DNA from: Holothuria scabra
Lineage: Eukaryota; Echinodermata; Holothuroidea; Aspidochirotida; Holothuriidae
Direction: 5' to 3'
Assembly (NCBI GenBank): GCA_037179385.1
Contig: CM074189.1
Span: 25,853,648 to 25,917,647, forward strand
DNA length: 64,000 nucleotides
A program made the position numbers and the translations under genes. Below are positions 22,961-37,000 of the stretch, piece after piece; positions within the stretch are counted from its first letter, which is position 1; every line of letters begins with the position of its first letter. The notes under the pieces are model-generated. The model did no database searches, had not been told where the DNA came from, and saw nothing but the letters and a program-made list of their open reading frames with translations.

Positions 22961-25900
22961 CAGTCCCTTGAACAAAAAGGATCGGGCGATCTGACCCACC
23001 CTACTAAGATTTTATTTGCAGTTATGTTACAACCCCTAAAAACAATATTAGGTGACTAAAATGGCTAGAGTAGGTCATTTCAGAGATATTTAGCACTATC
23101 TGTACAAAAATCGGTCGAAAATTAACATTTTCGGGTCAAAAAACGTGCTATAAGGAAAATATCTTTACTCTGCAACCTTTGGTCTGATGTGATCCGAATA
23201 CACGCCAAATAGTTTGTCTAACGCATCCTTATAAATATCCAGAAAATCAGAATTTTAGAACAAGGGCAGGAGTTGCTGTAAATTTTTGAAGTTTTAGGCC
23301 TTCGTGTTTTCGAAAATTGTCAATTTTGCGACCAAAACGTCCCCTTTTATCCACCAATTCAGCCCCCAAACCCCACATTGCCTATTAATTACGACGCCCA
23401 TATAACTCGAAATTCAATTCCACTAATGACCTCAGAAAGTCATCCTCTCAAATCAAGCTGAGTCACAGCAGCTCACAGGCAGAGAGAGCAGTTGAACCCA
23501 AAGTCAAATGACGCTAATCCCCAAGGGAATATATGTGCACTCATGCGTACTTCAAATGTATACAAAGGATTTCAAATGTAAACAAAGATAACCAGAATGC
23601 AAGGCATTCATTCTCGCGAATGGAGGTGGTCTAACGGTTCTAGTGATATTAACAGTGAGTGGTTAAATTTTAGAAACTCTCTGATACGAGTAACAGGTAG
23701 TAGATGGTGAATTTGTTATGATGAGGTGGTTTGCGCATTTCATAAAAAGATATCAGTGTTGAAAATTTATACAAGTGAAATATTAGTGATGGGAGGTGAG
23801 GGAAATGGAAATGTTTATGCTACAAGCTCGAGTTTTAGAAAAGTATATGTGAATGATATGTTAATAATGATGTTTAAAAATGACTAAACAAAACAGGTTG
23901 TCGATGTTTTTGCAAGTAGATCTAAAAAATAGACGTGTTTAGATTGCAAAAGAATTGCTTTATTAATCATTTCCGACTGTTGACAAAACTGTCAGAATTC
24001 CACGAATATTATTGGAAGTTCAAAATATCAAAATTTCCTCAAAATTTAAAAAATCACAATTTCAGTTTTTTAACTTCCTTAATGTTCTCAAAATTGTTCG
24101 ATGACAGTGCTTATTACGGTTCGGCAATTCAACCGGATACTGGATCGCATCATCACCAACAAAGCAAACATATACTTGCAGATCAGAAGAGATGTAAATT
24201 GGCTATCATCATTGGTATAACTATGCCGTCTTTTATTTTGCCACTCCCTCATCAGAGATCTCTCTTCCCATTCCAACTATAATTGTCAACAAAAAAAATT
24301 GTAAACAGCATAAAATTTCTCACCGCATTTTCTTTCTTTGGTGCGAAAAGTGAGCAACTAGGGTGTCTTTTCCTTAGAGTACGGTTGCTCTATGGAACCG
24401 TTTCATATTTGTCTTGTGCAAGCTTGCTTAATCTAATTATGGCATGCCGCCAAGTAATACAGCCACCAATGAAAAGAAATCTAATGTAAGAATATTTACA
24501 AAATGCAGAACAAAAAACTTGGGTTGAAGTCAACTAAGTTATTCACATACGGTTAGGCATACATAGCCCTGCGCATGCCAAATATTTGACTTTCAGCTGG
24601 AACACATCAAAATCTCGAAATGGCTTTTTTTAAGCCACGGTAGCACTTGGTATCAGCGACTGTATCATATGTCGTTCGGTTCATCAGGCAGATGTTATTT
24701 CCAATTAACAGCTCCTTGGGCTGATCATGTGGTCACCGGCAAAGCAAGCGCCTTTTGGTAAGGGCGATACAAGTTTCAGTTGAAATTTCTAGGTCAGAAG
24801 AAAGCTACGCAGTTAATATTGGACAATTTTTGCATCCGGGAGACTACGTTATCTTATCCGTTCTCTATTCCTAACCCTCTGTGACGGTGTTCAATTCTGG
24901 ACAAAATAAAATATAACTTTAATTTGTCACTCCTGTTACAGTTTTCAGTTGCTTGATTATGAAAAAAAAAACCAAACCAACAGTGATTTTCTTATAACAT
25001 CGCCTAAACTAAATAAATATTCCTGAAGTAATATGCCTCAACGTGTAATGAAACCAGAGACATCCTTAAATAAATATATCTGTTTTCATGGTTAACGCCT
25101 TTTAATTTACAAACACTTACAAATTAACAAAACCAACAAGGCACACAATGAAAACATTGTAACCAGTCCATATAGCGGCTGCTCTACTTCGCATTCGCTC
25201 CTGAAAAAGTGCCTTGCTCAGTCATTTTACACCCGATTTCAAAAAACTTTGTGTCAAATGGAAAACAAAAATGTCTTGAACAATGTCATTCACAAAAGAA
25301 CAAAACCAACTAAATACTGGTAGTGTTTTGGGGGTAAATGAACAAAATTACTCAATTTCACCTAATTTACATATTTGCATACATAATGAGCTCAAAAATT
25401 TCCAAAATTATATAAATCCAAATCTCCTTTTAAGCTCTGTATTTTGTAAAATGGTTTTAGATTATTTTTTAGATTATTGTTGTAAGTCTAGCAATTGAAT
25501 ATTGAAAATATTCACTCTCATTTAGAAATTTACTGTTAGCGGAAAATGCTTGTAAAGGCATTGGCATCGTTAAGCATTAAACCATAACGAACAATGGAAA
25601 ATCGTTACAAAAGAGTGAATATATTATATTGGAATGACCTTCCGGGTTGAGCGGCTTCAGACAATAACTTTTTGTAGTTCACAAGGCTTTTGATAAAAGA
25701 TAAAACTCGTCCATTGCTAGTACTACAAATACCTCATCACCAGCATCCAGGTGCAGCAGGAAGCTGTGATTTGGATAACAGTTCCCCTTGTGGAAGGAGT
25801 GGACCACTTTGTTAGAATAATGTAATGCACACTTATTTTTAGAAGCACAACTTGGCCCCAGTCAATGGTAAATGAAATTTGCGTCATGATCGCCCTCGTT

Positions 25901-27590
25901 GTAACGCAAGGGTAGGCCAAACTTATCCAAATGCTACGTCAAAGCAACGTAACAAATTCAGCATGGACGGTGTGCCATATACTACAATGAGCGTGCGTTC
26001 AAGACTCTGCAATGTTGGGTCAATTTGGTGGTTCATATATATGGGAGCATCAATGCACAAAAATGTTTGATAATTCTAAAAAACGTTGTTTAAGGTTCAG
26101 ACGGTGTGTCTAAAAATTGATAAGTGCAAAATTACATCCGTCAATGACAGACCATGTGCTTTCGGAACAAGAAAATCTAGCTTCGTCTCCATCGTGACGA
26201 ACCCCCGCCCTCTTCATGCACATAAGCAGGTGAAACTATAAAGTAATGTAAGGAAACATGATTAACAAAGTACCAATCTCGACGCTGATCAAACTTACAT
26301 TATCAGCTGGGGCGAGACGTTTGAAGATTATGCACATAAGCCGGTACAAAACTAGGAATGAAAGGAATAACAATATATTGAAGTAATAAACACTGTCACA
26401 CCTAGTCTAGAGAATATTTGGTAGGTGAGTGAAGAACCGGACTCCTAATGAAATAGAAACACCTCTTTGTAGTATTAACTGCAACTAGGTACTTTATTGC
26501 TGACTTCAATATAAATAAATAAAAACATAACGAGAGCTTCCATCACAACATTGTTGACCAAATTAATTCTTAACAAACTGAACGCGCCTCATTTGCCTGC
26601 TATTAAAACTAAATCTAATACGGCATCTCTTCGCTGCTGAGACTTTCAAGATCCACGACATTTCCCAACAGGTATCAACTCAATTTAATTGGCCCAGACT
26701 AAGTGTGGTCGGAAATTTAATCAAAGAAAAGAAACAAAAGACAAGTCCAAATTTTGTTCATATTTGTTTCCCTCCTGAATCGCACTCATAAACAAGCTCT
26801 CAAAATTCCTTCCTTTTGAGTCCCTTTTTGTTTAGTCAGCACAAGGCCTCAATCTCACTAAATACCCGTAACTATCGCAATCCATTCGGCCGTTCCATGA
26901 CTCCTAAAGTTCTAGACTGTGGATGCGAGTCTGATCAAATAGTTCAAAGGAATGTGAGATAGTGCGAATGTTAGCTCTGCACCTGTGACAATCACAAGTA
27001 CACTAGCAGTTTGTCGTTAACAGTTGCGGCGGGACGTCAAATTTGTGAAATGAGTTTTTTCCTTTTAATAACATATCTGGGACCGACGGGAGGTATAAAT
27101 TGATGAATAACTTTGATATTATTTTGGTTGAGAAAACAATTTACCCTCCACTCTTCATTCCCACAACCGGGTAGTCTCTGCTTGAGCAGACATTGAAAGA
27201 ATGTGTCAGTATTGACGTATTCTGCTGAGTGGCGGTGCTGCTGCTGTCGCGGCCGCTGCTAACAATTTTATAAATTTTAGCCAGAATTACTCGACAAAAA
27301 GCCCTATTTTGTGTTTGAAGTTATGCCTTTCGTTTAAGCTCCTACACAATAATCAACTTCCGAATTACTAATATCTATGTACCCTGCAATACGACGGTGA
27401 ACCCTTTCATGGGAGATGTACTCAAATTATCTTACCGAGGAGGGAACTGATGGATTCTGGATTTATAGTGGTCAACTAGGCTATATAAAGATGGGATAAA
27501 ACTTGGACATTCTTTTTAAGCGTGATGTAGCCTAACTATGAAAGCATTTCGTAATACCGCCTGATGTAATCCATGGTGTCACGGTGTCAT
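22961..27590. other. No gene seen
   Basis: AT-rich sequence with only short, non-conserved open frames. The frames at 23935-24282 and 24088-24276 overlap on opposite strands and show no domain signature. No RNA gene recognised. Confidence 0.45.
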
Positions 27591-27596
27591 CGGGGG

Positions 27597-27665
27597 CGGG
27601 GGGGGGGGGGGTTGTAGAATATGCCCACGGTATTCCGTGCCTGTCGTAAGAGGTGACTAAACGAG
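27597..27665. repeat. Poly-G tract and SINE-like motif
   Basis: A G-rich run (GGGGGCGGGGG type) is followed by CCGTGCCTGTCGTAAGAGGT and GACTAAA. From memory this resembles a short conserved block in SINE-like repeats of other invertebrates; unverified. Confidence 0.35.
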
Positions 27666-28359
27666 AGAAACTGAACATGATTTGAACAGTATGACACTAA
27701 ACATGCCAAGACGATGCCACAGAACCTGTGGACATCTCGGCGAGGCCCAACTCGGAAAAAGCGAGGCCCAACTCGGATAACAACTCTTGTTTACACAGAC
27801 GAGATAACACACTCCACTTGAACTGGGAGAAAAATGTCCCTTCCATTGCTCACTCAGCTTCGGTTTTTTCGTTTTGCTGCTTTCACTGTGACACTTATTC
27901 TGATCAGAAGTACTGAAATGAGCTTTTAAACTTAAAAATTGAAGCAATATTGGCTGAAATACTGCGAATAGAAAAACGCAATTTCGTACATGGCGGTGTT
28001 CTTTGGTTTGACGTACTCCCGCGTTACCTCTTCTTATCAGTAAACATCGCTGATTCTTCTGTGCTTGTTTCTTTCCACAGAAAGACACTAGGTAGAGCGA
28101 GGCCCTACTCAGATATCGGCTCTGCCTGTAATTAGGAGCTGTGAATTTTACCTGTACATTTATTTTCACTTTATTTGTTCTTATAAAAAATTGCAGTTAT
28201 ATTTTTCTTTAATTCAAATGACGTGTGAATCTTTTCAAAGGGTAATATGGAAAGAATAGAATAAAATACGAAAAACGTAAAGCTTTAATGTTAGCTTCTT
28301 GCAATACAAAGCAAGCTCGGCTTTGTGTGTGTAGGAAACACATACAGTACAGTAGCTAG

Positions 28360-29445
28360 AATTATTTCTCGTCAAGACATCAACTGCTTGGTTTTACACA
28401 CTATTTCAATACGACACCGGATTGGCAGGTTCAGCGAGCAAAAACGGTGTCGCACATACATAGAGTACAATATCAACTAGTGTGTCACATAAAAGTCAGT
28501 ACGATGAAGTATGTGGAGAGAGAAATAAACATTCGCTCATCTCAAACAAAGATTTGCTTTCAGGTTAGAGGAAAGGAAGGGGCTGGGGCAGGAGAGGAAC
28601 AAAAGGGGAGGGGTGTAAGGGTACAAGTACCAAGACCTCCACTAAACTTTTAGGATCCCAAAACAATTTCTCAGTTAGTTAAATTTAAATACCGGTATTT
28701 CAAACATTACGGTGTTCTACCATCGAATTATTTTTTGTCAAGACACCAGCTGTTTGGTTTTACACTCTATTTCGATACGACACGTTCAGCGAGCAAAACG
28801 GTGTCGCATGTACATAGTGTGCAATATCAACTAGTGTGTAACATAAAAGTCAATACTACGAAGTTTGTGGATAGTGAAATAGTAATTGGTTCATCTAAAA
28901 CAAAAACATTTTCTCCAGTTAGAGGTAAGGAGGGGGATAGGCAGGCGAGTTACAAAGGATGGGGGGGTTAGGGTGCAAAGATATCTTTGAAATTGTTTCG
29001 CTCCCCAAAACAATTTCTCATTTATTTAAACTAAAATACCGGTATTTCAAACCATAACGGTGTTCTACCATCGAATTATTTCACGTCAAGACGTCAGCTG
29101 TTTAGTTTTACACAATTTTTCAATACGACACCGGATTTGCATGCTCAGCGTGCAAAAACGGTGTCGCATATAAATAGTGTGCAATATCAACTAGTGTGTA
29201 ACATGAAAGTTAGTATGATATATGTGGAGTAAAGTAATATACGTTCGTTCTTCACAGCAAATTTCCAGGTTAGAGAGTAAGAAAGGGGCTGGGGCAGGCG
29301 AGTTACAAAGAGGGAGGGCTCAAGGGTGCAAAGATCTCTTGGGTTTTTTTTTTTTTTTTTTTTTCGGTTTCCCTTAAAAAATTTCACATATATTTAAACT
29401 TAATTACCAGTATTTCAACCATTGAAGTGATACGTTCTTCCATCG
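28360..29445 (+). repeat. Tandem repeat, three units of ~350-370 bp
   Basis: Units start at 28360, 28726 and 29074, each with AATTATTTnnnGTCAAGACa. Each includes AACGGTGTCGCA, CAATATCAACTAGTGTGT, a purine-rich GGTTAGAG...GGGG block and the end word TTCTACCATCG. Lengths are about 366, 348 and 372 bp. Confidence 0.9.
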
Positions 29446-31650
29446 CAGTATTAATGGGGGGGGGGGGGGGGCTTGGGTGCTCAGCTCCCTCAAAAAATTG
29501 AGGGCTAAGCTGTTATGTCCCCTCTCCCCCAATATTTGCCAAGTGATCCAAGGAGTGAGGGACCGCAGGGCGAATTTCGATCTGGGAGCTGAACATATTC
29601 TTTATCGGTTCAATACACATTCAGCTAAGAACAGTCAGGAAGTGCTGTTTCCGGCCATCTGGAGGGTTTTTAAACCAAAAGTTTTCTTGTACGCTTAGTT
29701 AGTCTTGCTGGCACTCAAGCCTCTCCCCTTTAATATTTTTCCGTTCCGCCGCGTCAGGGGGGACCAGTTTCCAAAGCAAATTGTTGCAAAACATTTGGAA
29801 ATTATTTTTGATAAATATGCTCAACTTGCTTCTCTATGCAGACGGGTAATCCTCAGCTCTGTATCTGAGGGTGTTGGGGGAGGGGGATGTGATAAGGCGA
29901 CCTGCAAAGTACCTTGATGATTTTTCTCGGGATGCTTCTCATTCCATATGGTCAAATCAGTTACTCTGCGGTGAATGGTTCAGGACCTCCCATTTCTTAT
30001 CTCTTACATCCCATCCCTTCTTTATTGTTCCAAAGCGTACCTACACAGGCACATATTTTGCAAGGTAGCTTCAACACATATCCCGGGAGGGGCCACAAGC
30101 TCTATCTCTTTGGGCAGTGGCGTGCGCAGGAACTGTGAGGTGGAGGCAGACGCGCGACTGTGAATCCCCCAACTAACATTGAAGAAAGTCCAAATGGCTA
30201 GATGTAAAATGATGCCTTCAATTAACAGGGCGTAGCCAGGAATTTGTCAAGGGAGTGACTCAGCCCATAGACAGATTCTCAGCCCTCCGCACCATCACCG
30301 GTTGGCGCGGGGTGCAAGAAAATTTTGGGCAAAAAGGTGTCACAGATAGCCGGAAATGACAAATTCCAGGCCTATTTATCCCATATAAGTAGGGGAAACA
30401 CTAGCAGTATTGTTAAAACAAGGGGAGGGGCAATGCTACCCCTTCGCCCCCCCCCCCCCCACCCCTATTTGTTTCACGCCGGCCTAATGACATTGGCAAT
30501 ACGAAGGTACCGGTGTTCTTTTTTATACCATGTGTACCGTTTTTAAGAACTGATATTTGTTTAGTGGATAACCTTTGAAATCCTGAGAAAACAAGTTTCA
30601 ATAGAGGGGTGTTAGGTTTGAACGGATCTCTGTACTGGGGGACAGGTCGAAGGGAGGGGGTGTCCCCTTTCCTTAGGAAAATTTCTGCTTTTGGAAGCGG
30701 ACTGAGATGCAAAATGAAGCGTACTAAAACACGCATAACGGCCAGTTGGGGGAGGAAGAGCGCCCCTGTTGCTCGGTCAGACTGCTTCCGATTTCCTAAG
30801 ATTACCCGATTTCCCCGACAACTTACAGAGGTGGTGTGATCCCCATTGCCCACTGCCTAGGGATAATGTGTACATTGTAGGCCTAGGTGTCAGTTAGCTT
30901 ACCTCTGGAAAAACTGTTATTGCCGGGGAATGTGTTTTTCCAAGATTCATAACGAACGATTTTTGAACGCTCACTTACCGTCCCTCCCGAATGCGAGGTC
31001 CTACAAAGGAATAACCTGCTAGGACTCAGGAGGTCAGTCCCCCCCCCCCCCCCAAAGAGGCAGATATGGCCACAAAAATACCTTACTACAGGTAAATAGC
31101 CCCTGCCATATGAAAATTAAACTTGTGTGCTCACTGGGTGGGGTAAGGGTACGTTTCATGTGTGCGCAGCGGTGTGTTACTTACTACTCTTACAGTAAGC
31201 TTCAACAGCACAGGAATTAATTTAATAGCTGTCGGCTAATATTGTGTATATCTGTGCCCCTGAACTACTACATGGCGCATTACTCCTCAAGATGATGCAG
31301 CCATAGCACGTAAAACTCAAGACTATGGGCACTTTTTTCGAAAGCTAAATAACCGCGGCCGCCAGATAAGGTACTAAAGTAGGGTGGAAAGCATCAAGTT
31401 CCAGGGGCCTTTCTTTTTCATAGGACGGACTTAATTCATAAACAGAACAGAACACCAGGTAATCGAGTCGGTTTTTTATCAGGAAGGAAAATTTTATAGG
31501 CTGATAGAATGAGCAACTGAAGGTGAGTTGAAACTGTAAGTAATTCAAAATAAAAGTTTCTCTCATTTAATTCTTCCTAGCATAACAAACTGATTCACTT
31601 TCATCAAACTGTACATCAAGACAAAATGCTATCCTTCCATTAACAGTAGG
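29446..31650. other. Mosaic of degenerate transposon fragments, G/C homopolymers
   Basis: Contains homopolymer G or C runs (29456-29471, 30451-30462, 31037-31052) and partial ends like GTGGCGTGCGCAGG (30117) and GGGCGTAGCCAGG (30229) of the hAT-like family. No host gene seen. Confidence 0.45.
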
Positions 31651-31657
31651 CGTTTTC

Positions 31658-31755
31658 AGGCCGCACAGAAGCATTGATAGCGCTACCCAATAGCAGTACG
31701 ATTCAGTATTGCTCTAATTGGTTCTGGTATCGCTATCAACGCTTCTGTGCGGCCA
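31658..31755. mobile_element. Small palindromic MITE (~98 bp)
   Basis: Inverted ends GGCCGCACAGAAGC and GCTTCTGTGCGGCC extend inward as TTGATAGCG/CGCTATCAA pairs, with a loop of about 35 bp. No coding capacity. Confidence 0.75.
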
Positions 31756-31884
31756 GTCTTGGTTTACACGCTTCCTGCGATTGAAATGATAAGGATTTTC
31801 AATCCATTTCCCGTTATCAGACAGGGAGTAAGTTCATAAGCTAAACGGCCAGCGTTTTCACACTTGTGGTCAGCTGGACTGTTA

Positions 31885-33839
31885 CAGTGGCGTAGCTAGG
31901 ATTTTTTCCGGGGGGGGGGGGCAAAGGTATGAAATTTCCCCAAAACTTTTCTCGGTCAATGTGTATGTATTTCATATAAAACATGGAAACTTAAAACAAG
32001 TATAACAACATTACCATGTCATTTTGTAATATTACCTGCATTTTAATCTTAAAGTAAAACACAGAGCAATCGGAAATAACAATGATATTATTTTGGTAAA
32101 CAATATCTGGTTTATTTGTATGTACCAACGCAGTGGCGTAAGCAGGATTTTTCTGAAGGGGGAGGGGCATACAGTATGGTCTAAGGGGAGGGGTTTCCGG
32201 AAATTTTTTGACGTTTTCAAGGAGCCTAGATGCAAAATGGTGCAAGATTTTCGACTTTGACAGGAACAGTGTTAAAAGTTGAATCGTGGTGGTTCATGAG
32301 GATAAAACTGAAACTTTTGTGTCTTGACATGCATTTCCTTATGCCATTTATGCTACCTTACGAAGAAACACTTGTCATTAAATTTGCACACTTTTAGGAG
32401 TCAAAATAAAAGAGCATTGATCGGTATTTGTGGTTTTTCTTGGCAACAAAATGTTATTTTGTCATAAAGATTATCTAAGCGGAGCGCCACCATTGGTTGG
32501 CGAGGAGCGTAGAGAAAATTTGGAAAAATCAGACCCCTTAGATGGCCGGAAATAGAATTTTCCAGGCTAATACGAAGAATCTAGCCAGTCGCTTTCTTCT
32601 TTTGTCGTTTGAAATAAATTGCTCACTTCAAAAAAGGTTTCCAAACTGCAAAGTGATCGGAGAGTTAAGAGCTAATTTTACCCCAAAAATGTAATTTTGC
32701 CCAAAAGACCGAGCGAAGTGCCACCATTGGTTGGCGCGGAGCGTAAAAAAAATTTCGAAAAAGCAGACCCCTCCGATGGTCAAAATAGCGTATTTATGCT
32801 TGTAAAGAGAATCTAAACAGGTAGTCTTTTTTATCGATGCCACCAGTGGGAAACAGAGTCTACCTTTTTAAGTAAAAATTGGAATTTGACAGAATTTGCC
32901 TAGGTTTATTTGTAGGAATTAAAAAAAAGTTGGCATCACTGAAAGACCTTGCATGGAAATCCTTCCCCTTTGAAAATTTCTGAAAATTGGGCGTACTTAT
33001 AAGCAATCTGGTGCCACATATGCTATCTTTTGAAGTAAAATCTGTGTTAATATAATTAGACTACGTACTAGAAGAAAGAAAAAGTGGCATCTGTGAGGGG
33101 GGCATGGCCCAATGGTCTCCCCTTCGCACGCCACTAAGGAGGCCTAATAGTGGCTCGATTACACAGGATATCCTGTGAGAAAAGCAGTCTGTAAAGTGTA
33201 GAAGGCTACAAGGTACCCATTATCCATTTATTGTTACACTCAAAGTGAGCAGAAAGCTATTTTCCCGAACAAGCTTGTAGGCCTCTAAGGATTAGGCTAA
33301 GTAACAAAATCTAAGTATTCCAACGGATCCCGTTAATTCTAATTTCTAGATTAAATTTAAGTTTATCGTTGGCCATGGATTGTTTCAGCCCGATCCATCG
33401 TTATGTACACAGAGTAAAATCGTACAGCTACTGCTAGCTTTTAGAAGAACATAACAACCTCGGGGGTCTACGGTAGTGACTTGTCAGTTTTCACATCCTT
33501 TTACTGAATTCCCAAAGTATCACCTGAATAACAGCTTCCTGTGCACTGAAATGCACTGATCATAACCCCTGTGCGTATACAAGCACAAGAGAACATTCAA
33601 TCTGCTACGCGGCGAGGACATTTCTGTGAACGCGAATTGGGCCAGTTCATGCAACACTGACGAAATCTGAGTTAATTTGTTGCATGAAAATACGAATTAT
33701 GTATGAGAAATGTCTCACAATTTCTTATTCTAACAAAAATTTTGAGAAATTTTTTGTAATAATAAAAGGATTCATCACATTTCCCCAAAAATTTTTTCCA
33801 GAGGGCAACTTGTCCCCCCCCCCCGTAGCTACGCCACTG
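31885..33839. mobile_element. Non-autonomous hAT-type element with 8-bp target duplication
   Basis: Ends CAGTGGCGTAGCTA and its complement TAGCTACGCCACTG, flanked by the identical 8-mer GACTGTTA at 31877-31884 and 33840-33847. An 8-bp duplication with CAG-type ends fits the hAT superfamily. Inside are two related repeats with ACCATTGGTTGGCG (about 32487 and 32720) and second-order ends at 32131 and 33129, suggesting nesting or partial duplication. No transposase frame. Confidence 0.85.
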
Positions 33840-33959
33840 GACTGTTATTACTTCCGCTTAAGTGATCACCAAGTGGGAACTGGTAAACAATTTGGCCATG
33901 TTCTGTGGGCTCAGCTTCTCATGAATAACACATTCGTGTTGGTGTGTCCTTGAATCTTA

Positions 33960-33964
33960 TCTGA

Positions 33965-34056
<92 letters not shown>

Positions 34057-34082
34057 TTGGCTGGCTGGCTGGCTGGCTGACT
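33960..34082. repeat. (GGCT)n microsatellite
   Basis: About 30 tetranucleotide units with GACT and GGTT variants. The open frame across it (SQPA repeats on the minus strand) is an artefact of the repeat. Confidence 0.95.
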
Positions 34083-34085
34083 TAC

Positions 34086-37000
34086 TGTAAACACACAGGT
34101 GGACGACACGCGCGGTGGGTTTCCTATTAACAGTGAAGAGGTGAACGCGAGTCATTTGTCCTGTATCTTTTGATTGTGACTTAGTCCATAGGGCCAGAGA
34201 CGTGTATACATATATTACTGGGACTGAGAATAAAACAAGTGGACACATCTTCAACAGTGTAACCCATTTTATTAACTACCCAATTACGAAACATTAAAAA
34301 AGAAATAAAAGTATGAAACAATTACTCTTAATGATGCACCCCTCCTTTGTGTCTGCCACACACAAAGGGACTAAACATATATAAAGAAACAGTACTATGA
34401 GACTCACTTCAACAAGTTGGGTCTACAAAAGTAATGCAGTAAAGTTAAATAAACCCAAGGACAAAATAGCAATTAACCACCAAAGTTCACTCAAAATTCC
34501 GCAAACGTAACAACATGATTTTGCCTGCTGTACAGGGTAATTGAAAACTGTCCAACTCCAGCACTGATCTCTGTGGATACACCAGGGGGTGACTGTGCCA
34601 CTGATCCAAGGTCCAACCCTATCAGCCTGGGTTAACCCTGGCTCCAATTGATTAAGCAGCAGAGTACTACTTTCCTGCACTGCAGTAAAACAGATATTAA
34701 TCATCACAAAATAAATGAATAAACATTTATTAAACTCAAACGTTGAGACGCATGGACACTGTGATGGGAGACAGATCAGGGATCCATTGAGTGGCCTCAA
34801 CCTGGGAGCTATCCTCGACCAACGCAATGAACGAAAATTACATAACAAAATATTCTCTTACTCTTGTTTACATGGGGAATGAACATTACTTATTACACGC
34901 CTAACGTTATACTGTACACTCAAAACCGTTACACATGGTTAAGCACACATTGTTATGGATGGACTCGATCGAATATAACACTAATGTCATGTTAGTTCTT
35001 ACACTTTCGATATAACTTAACTTACACTCTCATTAGGCTTAACTTATAACTTACTCTTCCTTAGGCCTATAGCCTAACGGATCCGTCGCGAACAGGAAAA
35101 CTACATTAAAGTTAAATACACCGGACTGACGACACAACAATGCCGCAGCCGTGGCTTTTACGTGTGCACAGCTCTGCATGCAGCCAACGACTAGCGTGGC
35201 AAAGGAGGGACGATCGGGAGGTCCAAACAAAGAGAAGTAATGGTGATTCTCTTTCTTGGAAACCCGGACATAGCTCAGTGTTCGATGAGTCACGCAACTT
35301 GTTGCAAGTTGCTCTTACCTGACTTACTTAACAAAAGTAGAGGGCAACAAATAATAACTGAATTACCCCAAACCCAGGCTGTTACATTACTAACTAACAA
35401 AGTAACAAACAAACGGAGTTACTTGAAAAGTAGTTTCCTGGAGAATGCCAACATTATGCACTGGAAAAGCGAAACGATTTACCGGATTCCTAAGTTTGCA
35501 ATCACAGTTTGACCTTGGGATGAATTGATATAGCCTACCAGCGACAACTGGAATAGGTTGGAAATTGCGCCGTTAAACTCCATCTAGCTGGCTAACTAAC
35601 TTACTAACTAACATTCCTCACTTGTACTCCTCGGAGAGGATATACAGGAACAACATTACATGCCAGGAATATACGTGTATTTCTGTTTCTTAGGGTGTGT
35701 ATATATTTTTTCCAATAAATATTGCTAATACCTGCATACCGCCATCATCTTTATTGTAATGAAATACCCCATCTTTGTTCTATGGCCAGAAAAATAAAAA
35801 AAAGTCAGAAGTAATGGTAGTAGAAACCATCACGAATCCTGATCCCTCATTTGCTGATGTTCACTAATTGCCGTAGTCGTAGATACAAGGGCTTTAATAA
35901 AGGTTACTAACCATAAATCGTCTACAATCATAGTATGCGAATTAAAAGTGCCATGCATGGTCTTTTGTCAGCTATCATTTTGTGAGCGGTAGCTTCCATC
36001 CGGAGAAAACTTCTTAAATTTTAGAGGTTTTGTTACTTTTCAATTATTGCTTACGATAAGTAGAACGATTTGGTGGGTAACCAAACTCTAATATGAAGAA
36101 GGGGCACCGGTCAAGGGTTTTATTTGTATTCAATAGTGACACCATGTGATAAGTAGTGTTTGCGAAAATCTCAATATATCTTAAGCCTTCCATGGATAGC
36201 CTTGCGCGGTGTCGTTGCGGGTGTAACTGCATGGTGTTCCCATGCGCGCCAAACTCGCACATATTTTCTGGTCTTGTGAGAATGTCTACCGCCTTTTGCA
36301 ATAAAGCATGGAACTTTAAACATGACATTGAATGACAGCGTCAGTCCGGTAGGAGCCCACGAGTTCAAAACCAGATATCTCATTCATCACTTTAAGTATG
36401 TTAGTTTAGTACTCAATGAAGCTGCTGTGACAAGAAACGACAAGTGATGATGCACTAGAACTAGTTTTGAGCGTTTTACTGGGAAGTTTACGGCTCAAAG
36501 TGAATGCTAATAAGGTGTATAGTTGGTTCAGCTTCGACTTTGGGTCCTACACGCAAGGAATATCGACATTTGCAAGAAATTCATTTTTTATATAGTAAAA
36601 GGTTCATAAAAGGATATACACGACCATAAAAAAGCTCAATCTTAAGATCAAGCACTTACCCGAAGTTGTGCCGGAAGAAACGGTTTTCGGAAATAATATG
36701 GACGGAAAGCGCAAAAACAACAGACTACGTATGAGCAGAAGCGAACATCAATCCGTCCTGTCGGTCCAGAAAGGTCGTCGGCAGTTTTATCGTTTGGTCT
36801 TAAAAAGGGCGGTGGTTGGGTTGTAATGGTAATTTCCCTCAAACCGTCGTCTATATAACCGAAACACGAAACCCCGCTTGCGCACGTGTTTAACTCACGG
36901 CGTCCTGTTGCTCTCCAATCCTGAATCGTAAAGTCGCTAATGCCCAGAACAAAACGGTTTTGACGCAAAAATTGTCATATTAAGTAATAAAAGAAGTAGA

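Noticed and set aside
23630..23680. A tRNA-like GTGGTCTAACGG stretch
   Set aside because: No matching B box or cloverleaf follows, so no tRNA gene is called. No true tRNA or rRNA gene was found in the window.
27657..28169. 170-residue minus-strand frame
   Set aside because: Low-complexity composition and overlapping frames on the other strand; no recognisable family.
28360..29445. CRISPR-like array
   Set aside because: Units of about 360 bp with no short direct repeats and spacers, and the genome is clearly eukaryotic.
33919..34254. Minus-strand frame with repeated SQPA
   Set aside because: It is the translation of the (GGCT)n microsatellite.
34423..34848. 141-residue minus-strand frame
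   Set aside because: No domain, no supporting splice model and no paralogue. The surrounding AATAAA words hint at an LTR or other repeat, but ends could not be defined.
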